Positions 18,999 to 28,500 of a DNA stretch of 64,000 nucleotides are shown here, piece after piece. Where the stretch lies: NCBI GenBank assembly GCA_009691845.1, contig SIAJ01000012.1:34314-98313 (forward strand), written 5' to 3'. A model generated the notes under the pieces. That model was given only the letters and a program-made list of their open reading frames with translations, had not been told where the DNA came from and did no database searches. The stretch's first letter is position 1; each line of letters opens with the position of its first letter. This DNA is from Gemmataceae bacterium (GTDB taxonomy: Bacteria > Planctomycetota > Planctomycetia > Gemmatales > Gemmataceae). The position numbers and the translations under genes are program-made.

Positions 18999-19602
18999 CG
19001 TTGTTTGCGCTAAAGCGAACCGTTAAATTTTGAGGGGTATCGAAAATTCCGGCGAGCCTGCAAAGTCGTGAGGCTTATCTCAATTCGATCGACGTTCCCA
19101 ATTGCGGGATGGGGTGGCGACGCCCCGGAATGACAATTTTCCGAATTGGTATCTGCACCCGAGAGTAACTCGCACGACAACGGCATTGGATGGCGGTCTC
19201 GGGCTACCGGCCGAGGCGAGTGCGATCACATTCGTGTATTGCACGTGCGGATTGGACCGGTCCGGGAGGTTGTGGCGATCCCGTTGCCCGCGTTGGGAGT
19301 GGACGGGAGGGCGAGGCCACTGCTGCGAACATCTTCCCCGGTAGCCTTCGGGCGTCGGTGGTTCTCCAGAATCCGAGAGACTGAGGTTTGAGCCCCAGAC
19401 TTTTTCGCTGGCTCGGCTTTGGGACGTGGCTTCTTGTTGACCGCCTCGCATCAGAGAGGATGTCGCAGGCCGGTCAATCGGTCGCGCATCTGCTGGATCG
19501 CGCGCCGGTGGAATCAAGGCCGCGAGGTCCAGGAGGCGAGTCACGTCGAACCTGCGGACGATTCTACGGCAAGGTCCATTGAACAGGCCCAGCCTTGCAA
19601 AC
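18999..19602. other. Intergenic gap between kinase and caspase-like genes
   Basis: About 600 bp. Several overlapping open frames exist on both strands, but all are low-complexity, Arg/Pro-rich shadows without ribosome-binding sites. I find no recognisable protein segment, tRNA or strong hairpin. Confidence 0.4.
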
Positions 19603-21003
19603 TCATCCACGCAACCTCGGCAGGCCCTTCTTTCCGCCGAACTGATTCTGAAACTCGAAGAACTGCTCCACCAACGAATCGGGTGTGGCACCGGGCCGGC
19701 CTTCGATGCGAAGGCGGCTTCGTTCGATGTGAATCTTGCCGACAAAACCCGTCACTGTCACGTCACAGGAACTGGCATCACTGGTCACGCGAACAGAAAC
19801 CCCGGGTGGTGAATCGTCCTCGATGCGGTCGACGAGGGCCTCGACGTCGATTGGTTTGTCAAACTCGAATTCGAGCGATGAGAGAAAGCTGCCGAATACT
19901 TTGCGGAAGCCCGCGGAACGCAATACATCCGCGTTCGAGATCTGGCTGACTTCGCGTCGCCAGATAACGCTCGACAGATCCTCGGGGTCAAGACTCACAC
20001 TCACGGTGAAATCAAAAGCGGGTGTGCGAATGATCGCGAGACCACCAGCCTCCACCGTGGATTCCAGGTCTTTTCGTTTGAAGCCGAGTTGCTCGCGGAG
20101 GGAGTTGTAGGTCTCCTCCACGATGGCTTTCAGGTTCTCGGCCGCGAGACGATACGTCCATTTCTGCGAAGCGGGCGACGCGGAAGTCGGGAGTTCAAAG
20201 TTCTTCTGATAACCCGCCAGGTTCTTCCACTTGTCCCGCTTCTCGCCACGAAAGACGATCCGCTTGAGCTTCTTCAAGTCGAGTTTCGCCGTGGCTGGGT
20301 TCGCTGCGAGGGTCACGTTTGCCAGAACGGCGTCCCTGGGACCGAACACCTGTGGAGTCTGCGCTTCGGGGGAAGAGATCGCCTTACGAATGGCACGCGG
20401 CATCTCCTCGTGCGTCCAAGCGAGCAGTGTCTCCGCACGGACTTGCCCGTCCACGATCGCCTTCGGGGCTTTCCCCGCGAGTGCATCGCCGACGAGTTGC
20501 AACCAGAGCCGTCGAGCCTTGGCCACGTAGGAAACTTCGCCCTCCATGCAAGCGGTGAGAGCGACAGCCGACCCGTTGTTCGGGAACAGTTCACGCAGTT
20601 CTTCGTCACTCGAGCCCGGTGCGTCGACGATGAAACGGCACGTCACATCGGATACACTCAAGACGCGAACCACATCACCAAGTGCAAACGATGTCGCCTC
20701 ACGATCGTCCGCCAACGTATCCGCACAGGCCAGGAAACTACGATCCGTCGCCACGAAAGCGGGACCCGCGTAGATGAACCAAAGAGTATCGCCGAGCTTG
20801 AGGAGTTTTGCGACTTTGCGTAGCCGCGATTCGGCCGCGGAGCGGGTCGCCGTTGGACCGGCAAGAACAAACTGCTGAGCTTTGGCGAAGCCGACTAATT
20901 CGAGCTGGCTCGCGAAGGCTAAAACCTCCGCCTCCGCGAATGGGCACGGAGGCAGGCCTTCGGATGCCTCAACTCCCATCAGGATGGCGTATTGCGTGCT
21001 CAC
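19603..21003 (-). CDS. Caspase-fold (C14-like) protein lacking the catalytic dyad
   Basis: A 466-residue protein. The N-terminal 250 residues follow a caspase/metacaspase p20 layout: MSTQYAILMGVEAS as first strand, TLWFIYAGPA as the strand that normally ends in YxGHG, FLACADT, then FIVDAPGSS where active enzymes have D-A/C-C, and QTPQVFG near residue 235. Thus the histidine is Pro81 and the cysteine position reads DAPG (127-130): both catalytic residues are absent. The C-terminal 200 residues match no family I know. Bacterial pseudocaspases can act as scaffolds or decoys; function here is unknown. It stands divergent to deoA. Confidence 0.65.
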   Translation of the reverse strand: MSTQYAILMGVEASEGLPPCPFAEAEVLAFASQLELVGFAKAQQFVLAGPTATRSAAESRLRKVAKLLKLGDTLWFIYAGPAFVATDRSFLACADTLADDREATSFALGDVVRVLSVSDVTCRFIVDAPGSSDEELRELFPNNGSAVALTACMEGEVSYVAKARRLWLQLVGDALAGKAPKAIVDGQVRAETLLAWTHEEMPRAIRKAISSPEAQTPQVFGPRDAVLANVTLAANPATAKLDLKKLKRIVFRGEKRDKWKNLAGYQKNFELPTSASPASQKWTYRLAAENLKAIVEETYNSLREQLGFKRKDLESTVEAGGLAIIRTPAFDFTVSVSLDPEDLSSVIWRREVSQISNADVLRSAGFRKVFGSFLSSLEFEFDKPIDVEALVDRIEDDSPPGVSVRVTSDASSCDVTVTGFVGKIHIERSRLRIEGRPGATPDSLVEQFFEFQNQFGGKKGLPRLRG

Positions 21004-21070
21004 TCGGTTCCTCGATTACCTTCGATCGCTATTGAGTATCCTACAAGTGTAAGGTTAACGAAGATTCGCC

Positions 21071-21105
21071 GATTGTCGCCTTTCGCTCCGCGAAAGGCGA
21101 CAATC
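21071..21105. repeat. Perfect 16-bp hairpin in the promoter gap of deoA
   Basis: The arms 21071-21086 and 21090-21105 are perfectly complementary around TCC. It sits 15 bp before the deoA start, between two divergent genes, so a hairpin in the deoA leader is possible. Its core resembles the repeat at 16009-16106. Confidence 0.75.
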
Positions 21106-21119
21106 AAGCGGAGTGTGAT

Positions 21120-22439
21120 ATGCGTGCCGTCGATGTGATCCGCCGAAAACGCGATGGCAAGGAACTCACACACGAGGAAGTCGAGGCCTTCGCGCGCGCG
21201 GCCGCCGATGGTTCCTGGTCGGACTATCAACTTTCCGCACTGCTCATGGCCATCTTCCTGAATGGAATGACGCCGGCCGAAGCGGCAACGCTGACCGGTG
21301 CGATGGCAAATTTCGGCACACGCTACCGTTGGGACGATGTTCCCGGACCAAAGGTAGATAAACACAGCACTGGCGGCGTCGGGGACAAGACCTCCCTCAT
21401 CCTGGCCCCACTCGCGGCAGCGTGCGGGGCGATCGTGCCGATGATGTCGGGTCGCGGGCTTGGGCACACGGGGGGAACTCTCGACAAGCTCGAAGCGATC
21501 CCCGGCTTCCGCGTCGGCCTCGACGAACAGGAACTGCGAACCGCGTTGAAAACCATCGGCGTCGGCATGATCGGCCAGACGCCGACGGTTGCGCCAGCGG
21601 ATCGCAAGTTGTATTCGCTGCGTGACGTGACTGGCACGGTCGAGAGTATTCCGCTCATCACTGCGTCGATTCTTAGCAAGAAACTCGCGGAAGGAATCGA
21701 CTCGCTTGTCATGGACGTGAAGGCGGGCCGCGGTGCGTTCATGAAAACGCACGCGGAAGCCCGAGCCCTAGCCGAGTCGATCGTACGCGTGGGCACCGCG
21801 AATGGCCTACGAACGGAGGCCCTGATTACGGAGATGGAATTCCCACTCGGCCGGGCGATTGGCAACTCGCTTGAGGTCATCGAGTGTCTAGAAACGTTGA
21901 AAGGTCGCGGCCCGAAGGACCTGGAAGATCTCTCGGTTACCCTCGCGGCCCGCATGATTCGCCTGGCCGGCCTGGCGGATTCGGATAACGAGGCCCAGGC
22001 GAAAATCCGCCAGGCACTTACGAGCGGGGCCGGTCTGGAAAAATTCCGGCAGATCGTGCAACAACAAGGAGGTGATCCCCGCATCGTTGACGATTACACT
22101 CTTTTCCCGACCGCACCACATCGAACGACCATCGTTGCTGATCGCTCTGGGTATATCACGGACCTCCACGCCGAGAAAATCGGCATGGGCGGCATGATTC
22201 TCGGTGCAGGCCGCCAGCGGGCTGAAGACCGCGTGGATCATGTCGTGGGCGTGATCGTGAGAGCTCACCTCGGCGAACAAGTCGCGAATGGTGATGTCGT
22301 GCTCGATGTGCACTACCGCGATGAATCAACCTTGGCGAATGCGTTGCCACTGCTTCGAAAGTCGGTAACGATAGGAAACGAGGCACCAGCGTGGAGAGAA
22401 CTGGTACTGGAAACTATTCGGGGGAACAGTGTATCGTAG
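21120..22439 (+). CDS. deoA: Thymidine/pyrimidine-nucleoside phosphorylase
   Basis: A 439-residue enzyme that phosphorolyses thymidine or uridine to the free base and (deoxy)ribose 1-phosphate in nucleoside salvage. Family signatures are complete: DKHSTGGVGDKTSLILAP (phosphate binding), SGRGLGHTGGTLDKLE and the K-A-G-RGAFMK segment. Length matches DeoA/Pdp; the substrate range cannot be told apart by eye. It is alone on its strand with a hairpin just upstream, and no other deo gene is present. The stop codon is TAG. Confidence 0.93.
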   Translation: MRAVDVIRRKRDGKELTHEEVEAFARAAADGSWSDYQLSALLMAIFLNGMTPAEAATLTGAMANFGTRYRWDDVPGPKVDKHSTGGVGDKTSLILAPLAAACGAIVPMMSGRGLGHTGGTLDKLEAIPGFRVGLDEQELRTALKTIGVGMIGQTPTVAPADRKLYSLRDVTGTVESIPLITASILSKKLAEGIDSLVMDVKAGRGAFMKTHAEARALAESIVRVGTANGLRTEALITEMEFPLGRAIGNSLEVIECLETLKGRGPKDLEDLSVTLAARMIRLAGLADSDNEAQAKIRQALTSGAGLEKFRQIVQQQGGDPRIVDDYTLFPTAPHRTTIVADRSGYITDLHAEKIGMGGMILGAGRQRAEDRVDHVVGVIVRAHLGEQVANGDVVLDVHYRDESTLANALPLLRKSVTIGNEAPAWRELVLETIRGNSVS

Positions 22440-22579
22440 TGCCGAGACCCGATGAATTGCTATGATTCGCTCGTTTCCCTTGCACATGGCCTGAACTCGG
22501 GATAGAGTTAACTTACCTTCCTGGCCGATCTTCTGGTTGTCGGCCAAGCCACGCCTTCCTCAAAACGAGGCACCTGCCA

Positions 22580-23923
22580 ATGTTAAGCATCTACGGTCGC
22601 TCGCATACGCTTTGCGACGGCATTTCCCGACGTTCCGCCCTCAAAATCGGGGCCTTCGCCTTCGGTGCGGCTACCCAGTTCACACTGGCGGATGTTCTGC
22701 GTGCCGAGCAAAGCCAGGGCAAGACGTCGCATAAGGCCGTCATCAATATCTTCCTTGGCGGCGGTCCACCACATCAAGACATGTGGGAGATCAAGACCGA
22801 AGCTCCGGCCGACGTTAAGGGCGAATTCAAGCCCATCTCGACCAAGGTACCGGGCCTCCAGATCGGCGAGTGCTTCCCGAAAATCGCCTCGATGGCTGAC
22901 AAGTTCGCGTTCCTCCGCTCCGTCGTTGGCGCGAAGGGCGGGCATGACGGCATCCAGTGCACAACGGGCCGCGACGACCAGGCCTTCCGTGCCGTGGGCG
23001 GTTGGCCGAGCATGGGGGCGTTGCTCTCCAAGATGTACGGCCCAGTTGATCTTTCCGTTCCGCCTTTCGTTGGCCTTGCCGCCAAGACGCAGCACGGGCC
23101 ATGGGGCGACTCGGGCAAGCCCGGTTTCCTCGGTGCGCCGTTCACGGCCTTCAAGCCCGAAGGCGACGGCATGTCCGACATGAAACTGAACGGCGTGAAC
23201 AAAGGCCAACTCGGCGACCGCAAGACGCTGCTAACGAGCTTCGATCGCCTGCGACGCGAAATCGATGCGAACCCGGCTTTCCGTGGTGCCGACTCCGCTA
23301 CCGAGAAGGCGCTCGACGTACTGACTTCGAGCCGCTTGATCGAGGCACTTGATGTCTCCAAAGAACCGGAGAAAGTGCGTGCCCGTTATGGCGATGGCAA
23401 GCCTTACCAGTTCCAGTACGACGGAGCGCCGACCTGCAACGATCAGTTGCTCATGGCTCGTCGTTTGGTCGAGGCGGGTGCCCGTTGCGTGACCCTGAGT
23501 TACGGCCGTTGGGATAGTCACGGCAAGAACTTTGATCTCGTCCGCGATCACGGTGCCAAGCTCGATCAAGGCGTGACCGCACTTGTCGAAGATTTGGACG
23601 CTCGTGGCATGTTGCAAGACGTGACCGTGATTGCCTGGGGCGAATTCGGCCGCACGCCGCGAATCAACAAGGACGCGGGACGCGACCACTGGCCACAAGT
23701 CAGTTGTGCGTTGCTTGCGGGCGGCAACCTGAAGACTGGCCAGGCCATCGGTAGCACCAACCGCCTAGGCGAACATGCCGCGACGCGACCGGTGACCTTT
23801 GGCGACATCTTCGCGACACTATGGCAGTCGATGGGAATCAATCCAGAGACGACGACGATCGATGACCCGAGTGGTCGACCGACGCACTTGGTGGAAGGAC
23901 ATGCAATCCGCGAGTTGGTGTGA
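22580..23923 (+). CDS. DUF1501 domain-containing exported protein
   Basis: A 447-residue protein starting MLSIYGRSHTLCDGISRRSAL, with a twin-arginine-like signal (SRRSALKIGAFAFGAATQFTLA). The C-terminal WGEFGRTPRINKDAGRDHWP is the hallmark of DUF1501, an alkaline-phosphatase/sulfatase-superfamily-like family very abundant in Planctomycetes. DUF1501 genes are usually paired with DUF1549/DUF1553 cytochrome genes, but none is present here. The enzymatic activity is unknown. A strong terminator follows. Confidence 0.9.
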   Translation: MLSIYGRSHTLCDGISRRSALKIGAFAFGAATQFTLADVLRAEQSQGKTSHKAVINIFLGGGPPHQDMWEIKTEAPADVKGEFKPISTKVPGLQIGECFPKIASMADKFAFLRSVVGAKGGHDGIQCTTGRDDQAFRAVGGWPSMGALLSKMYGPVDLSVPPFVGLAAKTQHGPWGDSGKPGFLGAPFTAFKPEGDGMSDMKLNGVNKGQLGDRKTLLTSFDRLRREIDANPAFRGADSATEKALDVLTSSRLIEALDVSKEPEKVRARYGDGKPYQFQYDGAPTCNDQLLMARRLVEAGARCVTLSYGRWDSHGKNFDLVRDHGAKLDQGVTALVEDLDARGMLQDVTVIAWGEFGRTPRINKDAGRDHWPQVSCALLAGGNLKTGQAIGSTNRLGEHAATRPVTFGDIFATLWQSMGINPETTTIDDPSGRPTHLVEGHAIRELV

Positions 23924-23960
23924 GAGTGGCAGTTTTTGAACGTAAGCCAAAATGGGACCA

Positions 23961-24004
23961 ATGGGGCAGAGGGGACAGATTTGTCCCCTCTGCCCCATCT
24001 TTTT
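23961..24004. terminator. Rho-independent terminator after the DUF1501 gene
   Basis: A perfect 17-bp stem (arms 23961-23977 and 23982-23998), loop GATT, followed by CTTTTTTC on the plus strand. It lies between the convergent DUF1501 and Hint-lipoprotein genes and could also serve the minus strand. Confidence 0.85.
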
Positions 24005-24601
24005 TCACTTCGCTTGGGTCACCGCACTTTCCTCCGTCGCTGGCGGTTTGCCCTTGGCCAGGAATCCACCGGCCACGAAGACGGCCGATTCGCCAACAAC
24101 AAGATTGAACACCGGGGCATCTTCCTCGGTCTGGACCACAGACATTACGCGGGTTTCTTGTCGCTTTCCTTCAAGCCACCGCCAGATCACATCGCCCGTC
24201 TTTAGATTGCCCGCTGTTTGAAACCCGCCGGAGGCCAGGCATAAAGGCTGCAAACCAGTGGTGCGAAGGGTGCCCGACTCGGTTCGAAGATTAACCAGCC
24301 GGTTCGTTGAGCGAAAGACTGAGAGTACGGGCCCGCGAATCGTTGAACCGTCCGAAGCAACCAGAGTCAGGATCTCACCCGGCTTGATGGTCTCGATGGC
24401 ACGCAAGCCATCCGGAGTGGCGATTGCCGTGCCGCCCGGGAAACAACCGGGGTGGCATGGCGGATATAGATTCTCCTTCTTGGGGGTCGTTTTCTCGCTA
24501 GAAGTAGCGGAAGTCTGATTTCCAGACTTGCTCGGCTTGTTGTCGTTGCAAGCCGAGACGCCGATGAGCACGGCGACTGCGAGGAACGGGATTCGATACA
24601 T
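24005..24601 (-). CDS. Lipoprotein with a Hint (Hedgehog/intein) domain
   Basis: A 198-residue protein with a lipobox VSAC (Cys18). After a Ser/Lys-rich linker, CFPGGTAIATPDGLRAIE from Cys53 matches Hint block A (CFxxxTxIxTxdG), followed by IKPGEILTL. The block-B region TTGLQPL has Gln118 where the catalytic His is expected. The C-terminal VFNLVVGESAVFVAGGFLAK matches block F, but the terminal His-Asn is missing. Hint domains self-process proteins; this one is probably unable to splice and may be a free-standing relic or have another role on the membrane surface. It lies 48 bp after a small broken gene. Confidence 0.7.
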   Translation of the reverse strand: MYRIPFLAVAVLIGVSACNDNKPSKSGNQTSATSSEKTTPKKENLYPPCHPGCFPGGTAIATPDGLRAIETIKPGEILTLVASDGSTIRGPVLSVFRSTNRLVNLRTESGTLRTTGLQPLCLASGGFQTAGNLKTGDVIWRWLEGKRQETRVMSVVQTEEDAPVFNLVVGESAVFVAGGFLAKGKPPATEESAVTQAK

Positions 24602-24649
24602 ACGAGGAACTCCGGCCTGGTAGACATGTAGTATCGTTCGGTTTAGAAC

Positions 24650-25033
24650 TCACCCTGCCTCAAAGGAAGTCAATCGCTTCATCTCTCGCGCATCCACGAC
24701 TACCCCTCGTTTCGGTTCTTCCGTCGCGCGACCTTCGAGCCAGGTGATTTTCATGATCACGTTCTTAACGCACGTGTTCACAGACCGATTATCGTACCAC
24801 GGGTAATACAGTGCAGAGCCCCAGACGTTGTAGTACGGGCTGCGCATAGCGCCCGCACGCACATTGGCGAGTGATTGATCGAACGTCATGTGCTGCAACG
24901 GCGAGCTTGGCGACGGCAGCGATGGAGCTTGGATGACCCCGGCCGGCCTCGGCCCTATTCGGAAAATGAGTTGGGCATTCGCTTACGAACAGGCGGCGAA
25001 TAAAAGTGCCGAGACGGCCAGGGTGCGGATCAT
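24650..25033 (-). pseudogene. Small secreted protein gene with a stop codon in the signal peptide
   Basis: The ATG at 25033 reads MIRTLAVSALLFAACS, then TAA (24983-24985), then in the same frame ANAQLIFRIGPRPAG and on to NVWGSALYYPWYDNRSV, VIMKITWLEG and DAREMKRLTSFEAG at the TGA (24650). The pieces form one signal peptide with an expected cleavage after ANA and a roughly 110-residue mature protein. The single in-frame stop suggests a nonsense mutation. A short internal product from 24898 is possible but would be unexported. No family recognised. It is the middle gene of a same-strand trio. Confidence 0.6.
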
Positions 25034-25048
25034 GGTGTTGCCGAGCAA

Positions 25049-25348
25049 TCAGTTTTCGCTGAAGTCGAATTTCTGGGCTTCGCGGCTCAGCGGGTCCGCG
25101 AGAAACTTTCGATGACAGGATGGGCACATGTCGAAACGCATTTTCTTGAATGCCGGAGCCGGCTCAAGATCCATCTCTTCGGCCTCGCGGAGAAGCTGGC
25201 CCATTTCTTCCAGATGATCGTCGCCCAGATCGCACTCGTTGATCTCGGCAGGATCGTGTGCGGCAAAAACCTCCATTTGCAAAACGAATCGAGCGGCCAA
25301 TCCGTCCGCCAGGTCTTTTCCGCACAGGTCGCACGAATAATGCTTCAT
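25049..25348 (-). CDS. Small zinc-ribbon-like protein
   Basis: A 99-residue cytoplasmic protein with CDLCGKDL near the start and CPSCHRKF near the end, a pair of CxxC knuckles that could bind one zinc ion, separated by an acidic helix (LGDDHLEEMGQLLREAEEMD). I know it only as a hypothetical protein of this kind. It is 15 bp upstream of the next minus-strand gene. Confidence 0.65.
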   Translation of the reverse strand: MKHYSCDLCGKDLADGLAARFVLQMEVFAAHDPAEINECDLGDDHLEEMGQLLREAEEMDLEPAPAFKKMRFDMCPSCHRKFLADPLSREAQKFDFSEN

Positions 25349-25596
25349 GCCTCAACATCTCCTATTGGGTCGCCGGGGAGGGTTCTGGTCCCGGTTGGCA
25401 AGGAAAGTCTATCCCTCTATGGGTTGCAGTTTTTGGGGCCGTTGTCAAGTTGATTCTCAATCAAAATCGACACAACAACGATCAGCAGAAAAACGACTTG
25501 ACCAGCGATGGGCGAGTTGATTCATTGCGGACGGGTCGGCACATACTTCGAGGCTCGACAGTCTCCCGCTTTCCAGTCTTGGCATAGGATGATCGG

Positions 25597-28500
25597 GTGA
25601 TCTACTTGCTGCGATTTGCGTTCCTCTGCATTATCGGCGCGTGGGCCTTTTTCGCACCCGGCTCGCAGAAGTCCATTTCTCAGGAACGCCCTCCCGACAA
25701 TGCGACGGCCGCCCAAATCGAGGACGGGCTCGAAAAGGTTCGGGGCGGCAAGTGGCTGGACGCCATCGAGCAATTTCAAAAAGTGATCGACACCGCCGGC
25801 GATGAACTCGTTCCCATCGATCGCAACCATCACGCACCGGCCCGACTTGTCGTCCAGGGACACATCGCAAAAATGGGTGCCGAAGGCGTGACGCTCTATC
25901 GACGACGCGTGGATGGTCAGGCCGCGACACGATTGCTAGAAGCCAAGAAATCTCACGACGACACGGCACTGCAACGCCTGGTTGCGGACATGTTCGCGGC
26001 CAAACCGACCGAAGGGGCGATCCTCGAACTTGCCCAGCACGCGTTCCTTCGTGGCGACTTCGATGCCGCCGAGCATTATTGGCGAATGCTGTTGCCAGCC
26101 GTCGAGCACGACGAACGGATCTTGCGTTACCCAAGTCCGGAAACCTCGACCGCCGAGATTCAGGCTCGTTTGCTAATGCTCCAACTATTCCGCGGCGAAC
26201 GTGCGGAAGTGCAAGCTGGTTTGAAGGAGTTTCGTGCCAAACACGCGGATGCATCCGGAACACTTGCGGGTAAGACCGGAAAATATCTGGATACGCTGAC
26301 GCATCTGTTGAACAACCCGAACGAAACCACGTTGGCCAAGCCGCCGGAACAAGCGGGCTGGCCGACCTTCGCGGGTTCGCCCAGTCGGCTAGGCAACACG
26401 CGGATGCGGCTGCCGTATTTTTGGCCGGACACGCCCACCTGGAAATCGCCGTTGCCGTTCTTGCGTGGCGGGCGGTTTGACAGCCCGCCTCCTGATGGCA
26501 CGCATCCCCGTTCGCTGGCGTTTCATCCCGTCGTTGCGGATGGCCGGGCGTACCTCCCCGATGGTTCGCGAGTGCTCTCGATCGACCTCATGACGGGCAA
26601 GGTTTCCGGTGCCGCCTGGCCGAAGGGGGGCGAGGACACACGAATCCCCACACGGCAAGACATTCGCCATACGCTCACGGAACACGAGGGTATTCTCTAC
26701 GCTCGCTTCGGTCCGTCGGCCCTCAAGGCTGGCGAAGGGGCCGAGGTGAAGAGTTTCATAGTGGGGCTTGGTCAACCAACTGGTGCGACCGCCGCACGCC
26801 GAGGTTGGTGGCTTAGAACTTTAGGAGAATGGCGTGAAACGCTTTGGCAACTCGATCCACCGCTTCTAGCCAACGCGATGACGCATTTTGAAGGTGCCCC
26901 ACTCATTCACAATGATCGGCTCTACGTCGGCCTTTGGCGGCAATCGGCAGGTGATGCAATTGCGGGTGTGGCCTGTTATCGCATCGACGATTTGAAAACG
27001 GCGCCCGAACTGGTTTGGCAGCAGTGGGTCGGCAAGGCTGGCAGCGAGCCGAACGGCGAGACACGCTTTCGGCACGCCCTGCTGAGCGTCTCCGGTCCCA
27101 ACGTGATTTACTGCACCGATGGAGGAGCGGTGGTCGCTCTGAACGCGAACGATAGCAAGACGGCCTGGGAATATCGCTACCCACGCATCGAACGGCCGAC
27201 GCTGCCCCGCTATCGCGATCTCTGCCCGCCCCTCTGCGATGGTGGTCGCATCTACGCCGCCCCTACAGACACGGATCGCTTGCTCTGTCTCGATGCCTTC
27301 ACTGGCAAGCTCATCTGGGATCGAGAAGGAATCGAAGTCGTCCACCTGCTAGGCGTTTCGCAGGGCCGCTTGATCGCAACGATTGCCGGGCAGGTGAAAG
27401 GCATCCGCGGCTTCAACCTACGAACCGGTGCCGACAGCGGCGAGAACGGATGGACCATCCACGACGATGGCGGCGAAGCCACATTCGGCCGGGGCCTGGT
27501 AAGCGAGGAAGCACTCGTTTGGCCCACCAAGCACGGCCTGCATTTCCTGAACCCCGCCGATGGATCGCCACTCCGCTCGCCCATTCGCGGCAGCTTTGGC
27601 AATCTCTGCTACGCCGACGGCGTGCTGCTCGTCACAACCGCCATGGAAATCTGGGGCTATGTGAGCGAGGCGAAGAAACTCAGCGATCGCCGCAAAGCGA
27701 TCGAGAAGGAACCCGAGAGCCCCACCCTTCACGCGGACCTGTGCCAATCGTTAATCGACGCGGGCCACTATTCGGAAGCCGAGAAAACAGCGGCGAAAGC
27801 GGGCGAGGCGGAGGAACGTCTACTGTGGCTGTTGGCGGAACGAGTGATTCGCGAAGGGAACATGACTGAAGCGAGGCGAATCTACGAGGGGCTGGCGAAA
27901 GGCGACGGCTCGTTTGCGGCGGCGGGGGCAGTTCGGTTGGCGGAATTATGCAACGACCCGGCCAAGGTTCGCGAAGCGTGGCGACAAGTATTCACGAAGC
28001 AAGCGACTATTCGAGATCGGCATGGCGTACCCTGGCCTGCCAAGACGTACGCAGAGATGCATTCACGCGAATTGCTGGTGATGCGTGGAGCAGGCGTGAG
28101 GGATGACGATGTTGGAGCTAGTAATATTCGAAGTTCGCCAGAACCTATACCCGGACTCGTTCGCACTGCCGCTGCGTCTTCGGCTGATAGTTCACGAAGG
28201 ATAATGGAAACGTCGCAATCGGGAATCGTCGCGAGCGGTGAACGATGGCTTGTGTTTCCTGGTGAAGTCGTAGTCTCAGTTCGGGGAACGCCCATCGCCG
28301 CCGCGTTTCAGCATGGCTACCTTGCCATCGCTAGTTCAACGGTCATCACTTGCAAGCGAGTCGATGCGGATCGAATCCGCTGGGAACTTAATTATCAGCC
28401 GCGTGGCCCGATCCTAACAGGGGTCGACAACACGACGATCCCGGCAGCATCAGGTCATGATGGGCCCGATGAACTGACACAAATCCGGCTAAGCTCGGAA

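Noticed and set aside
19080..19745. A 221-codon reverse-strand frame upstream of, and overlapping, the end of the caspase-like gene
   Set aside because: Low-complexity, Arg/Pro-rich, no start signal, and its end overlaps a well-supported gene in another frame.
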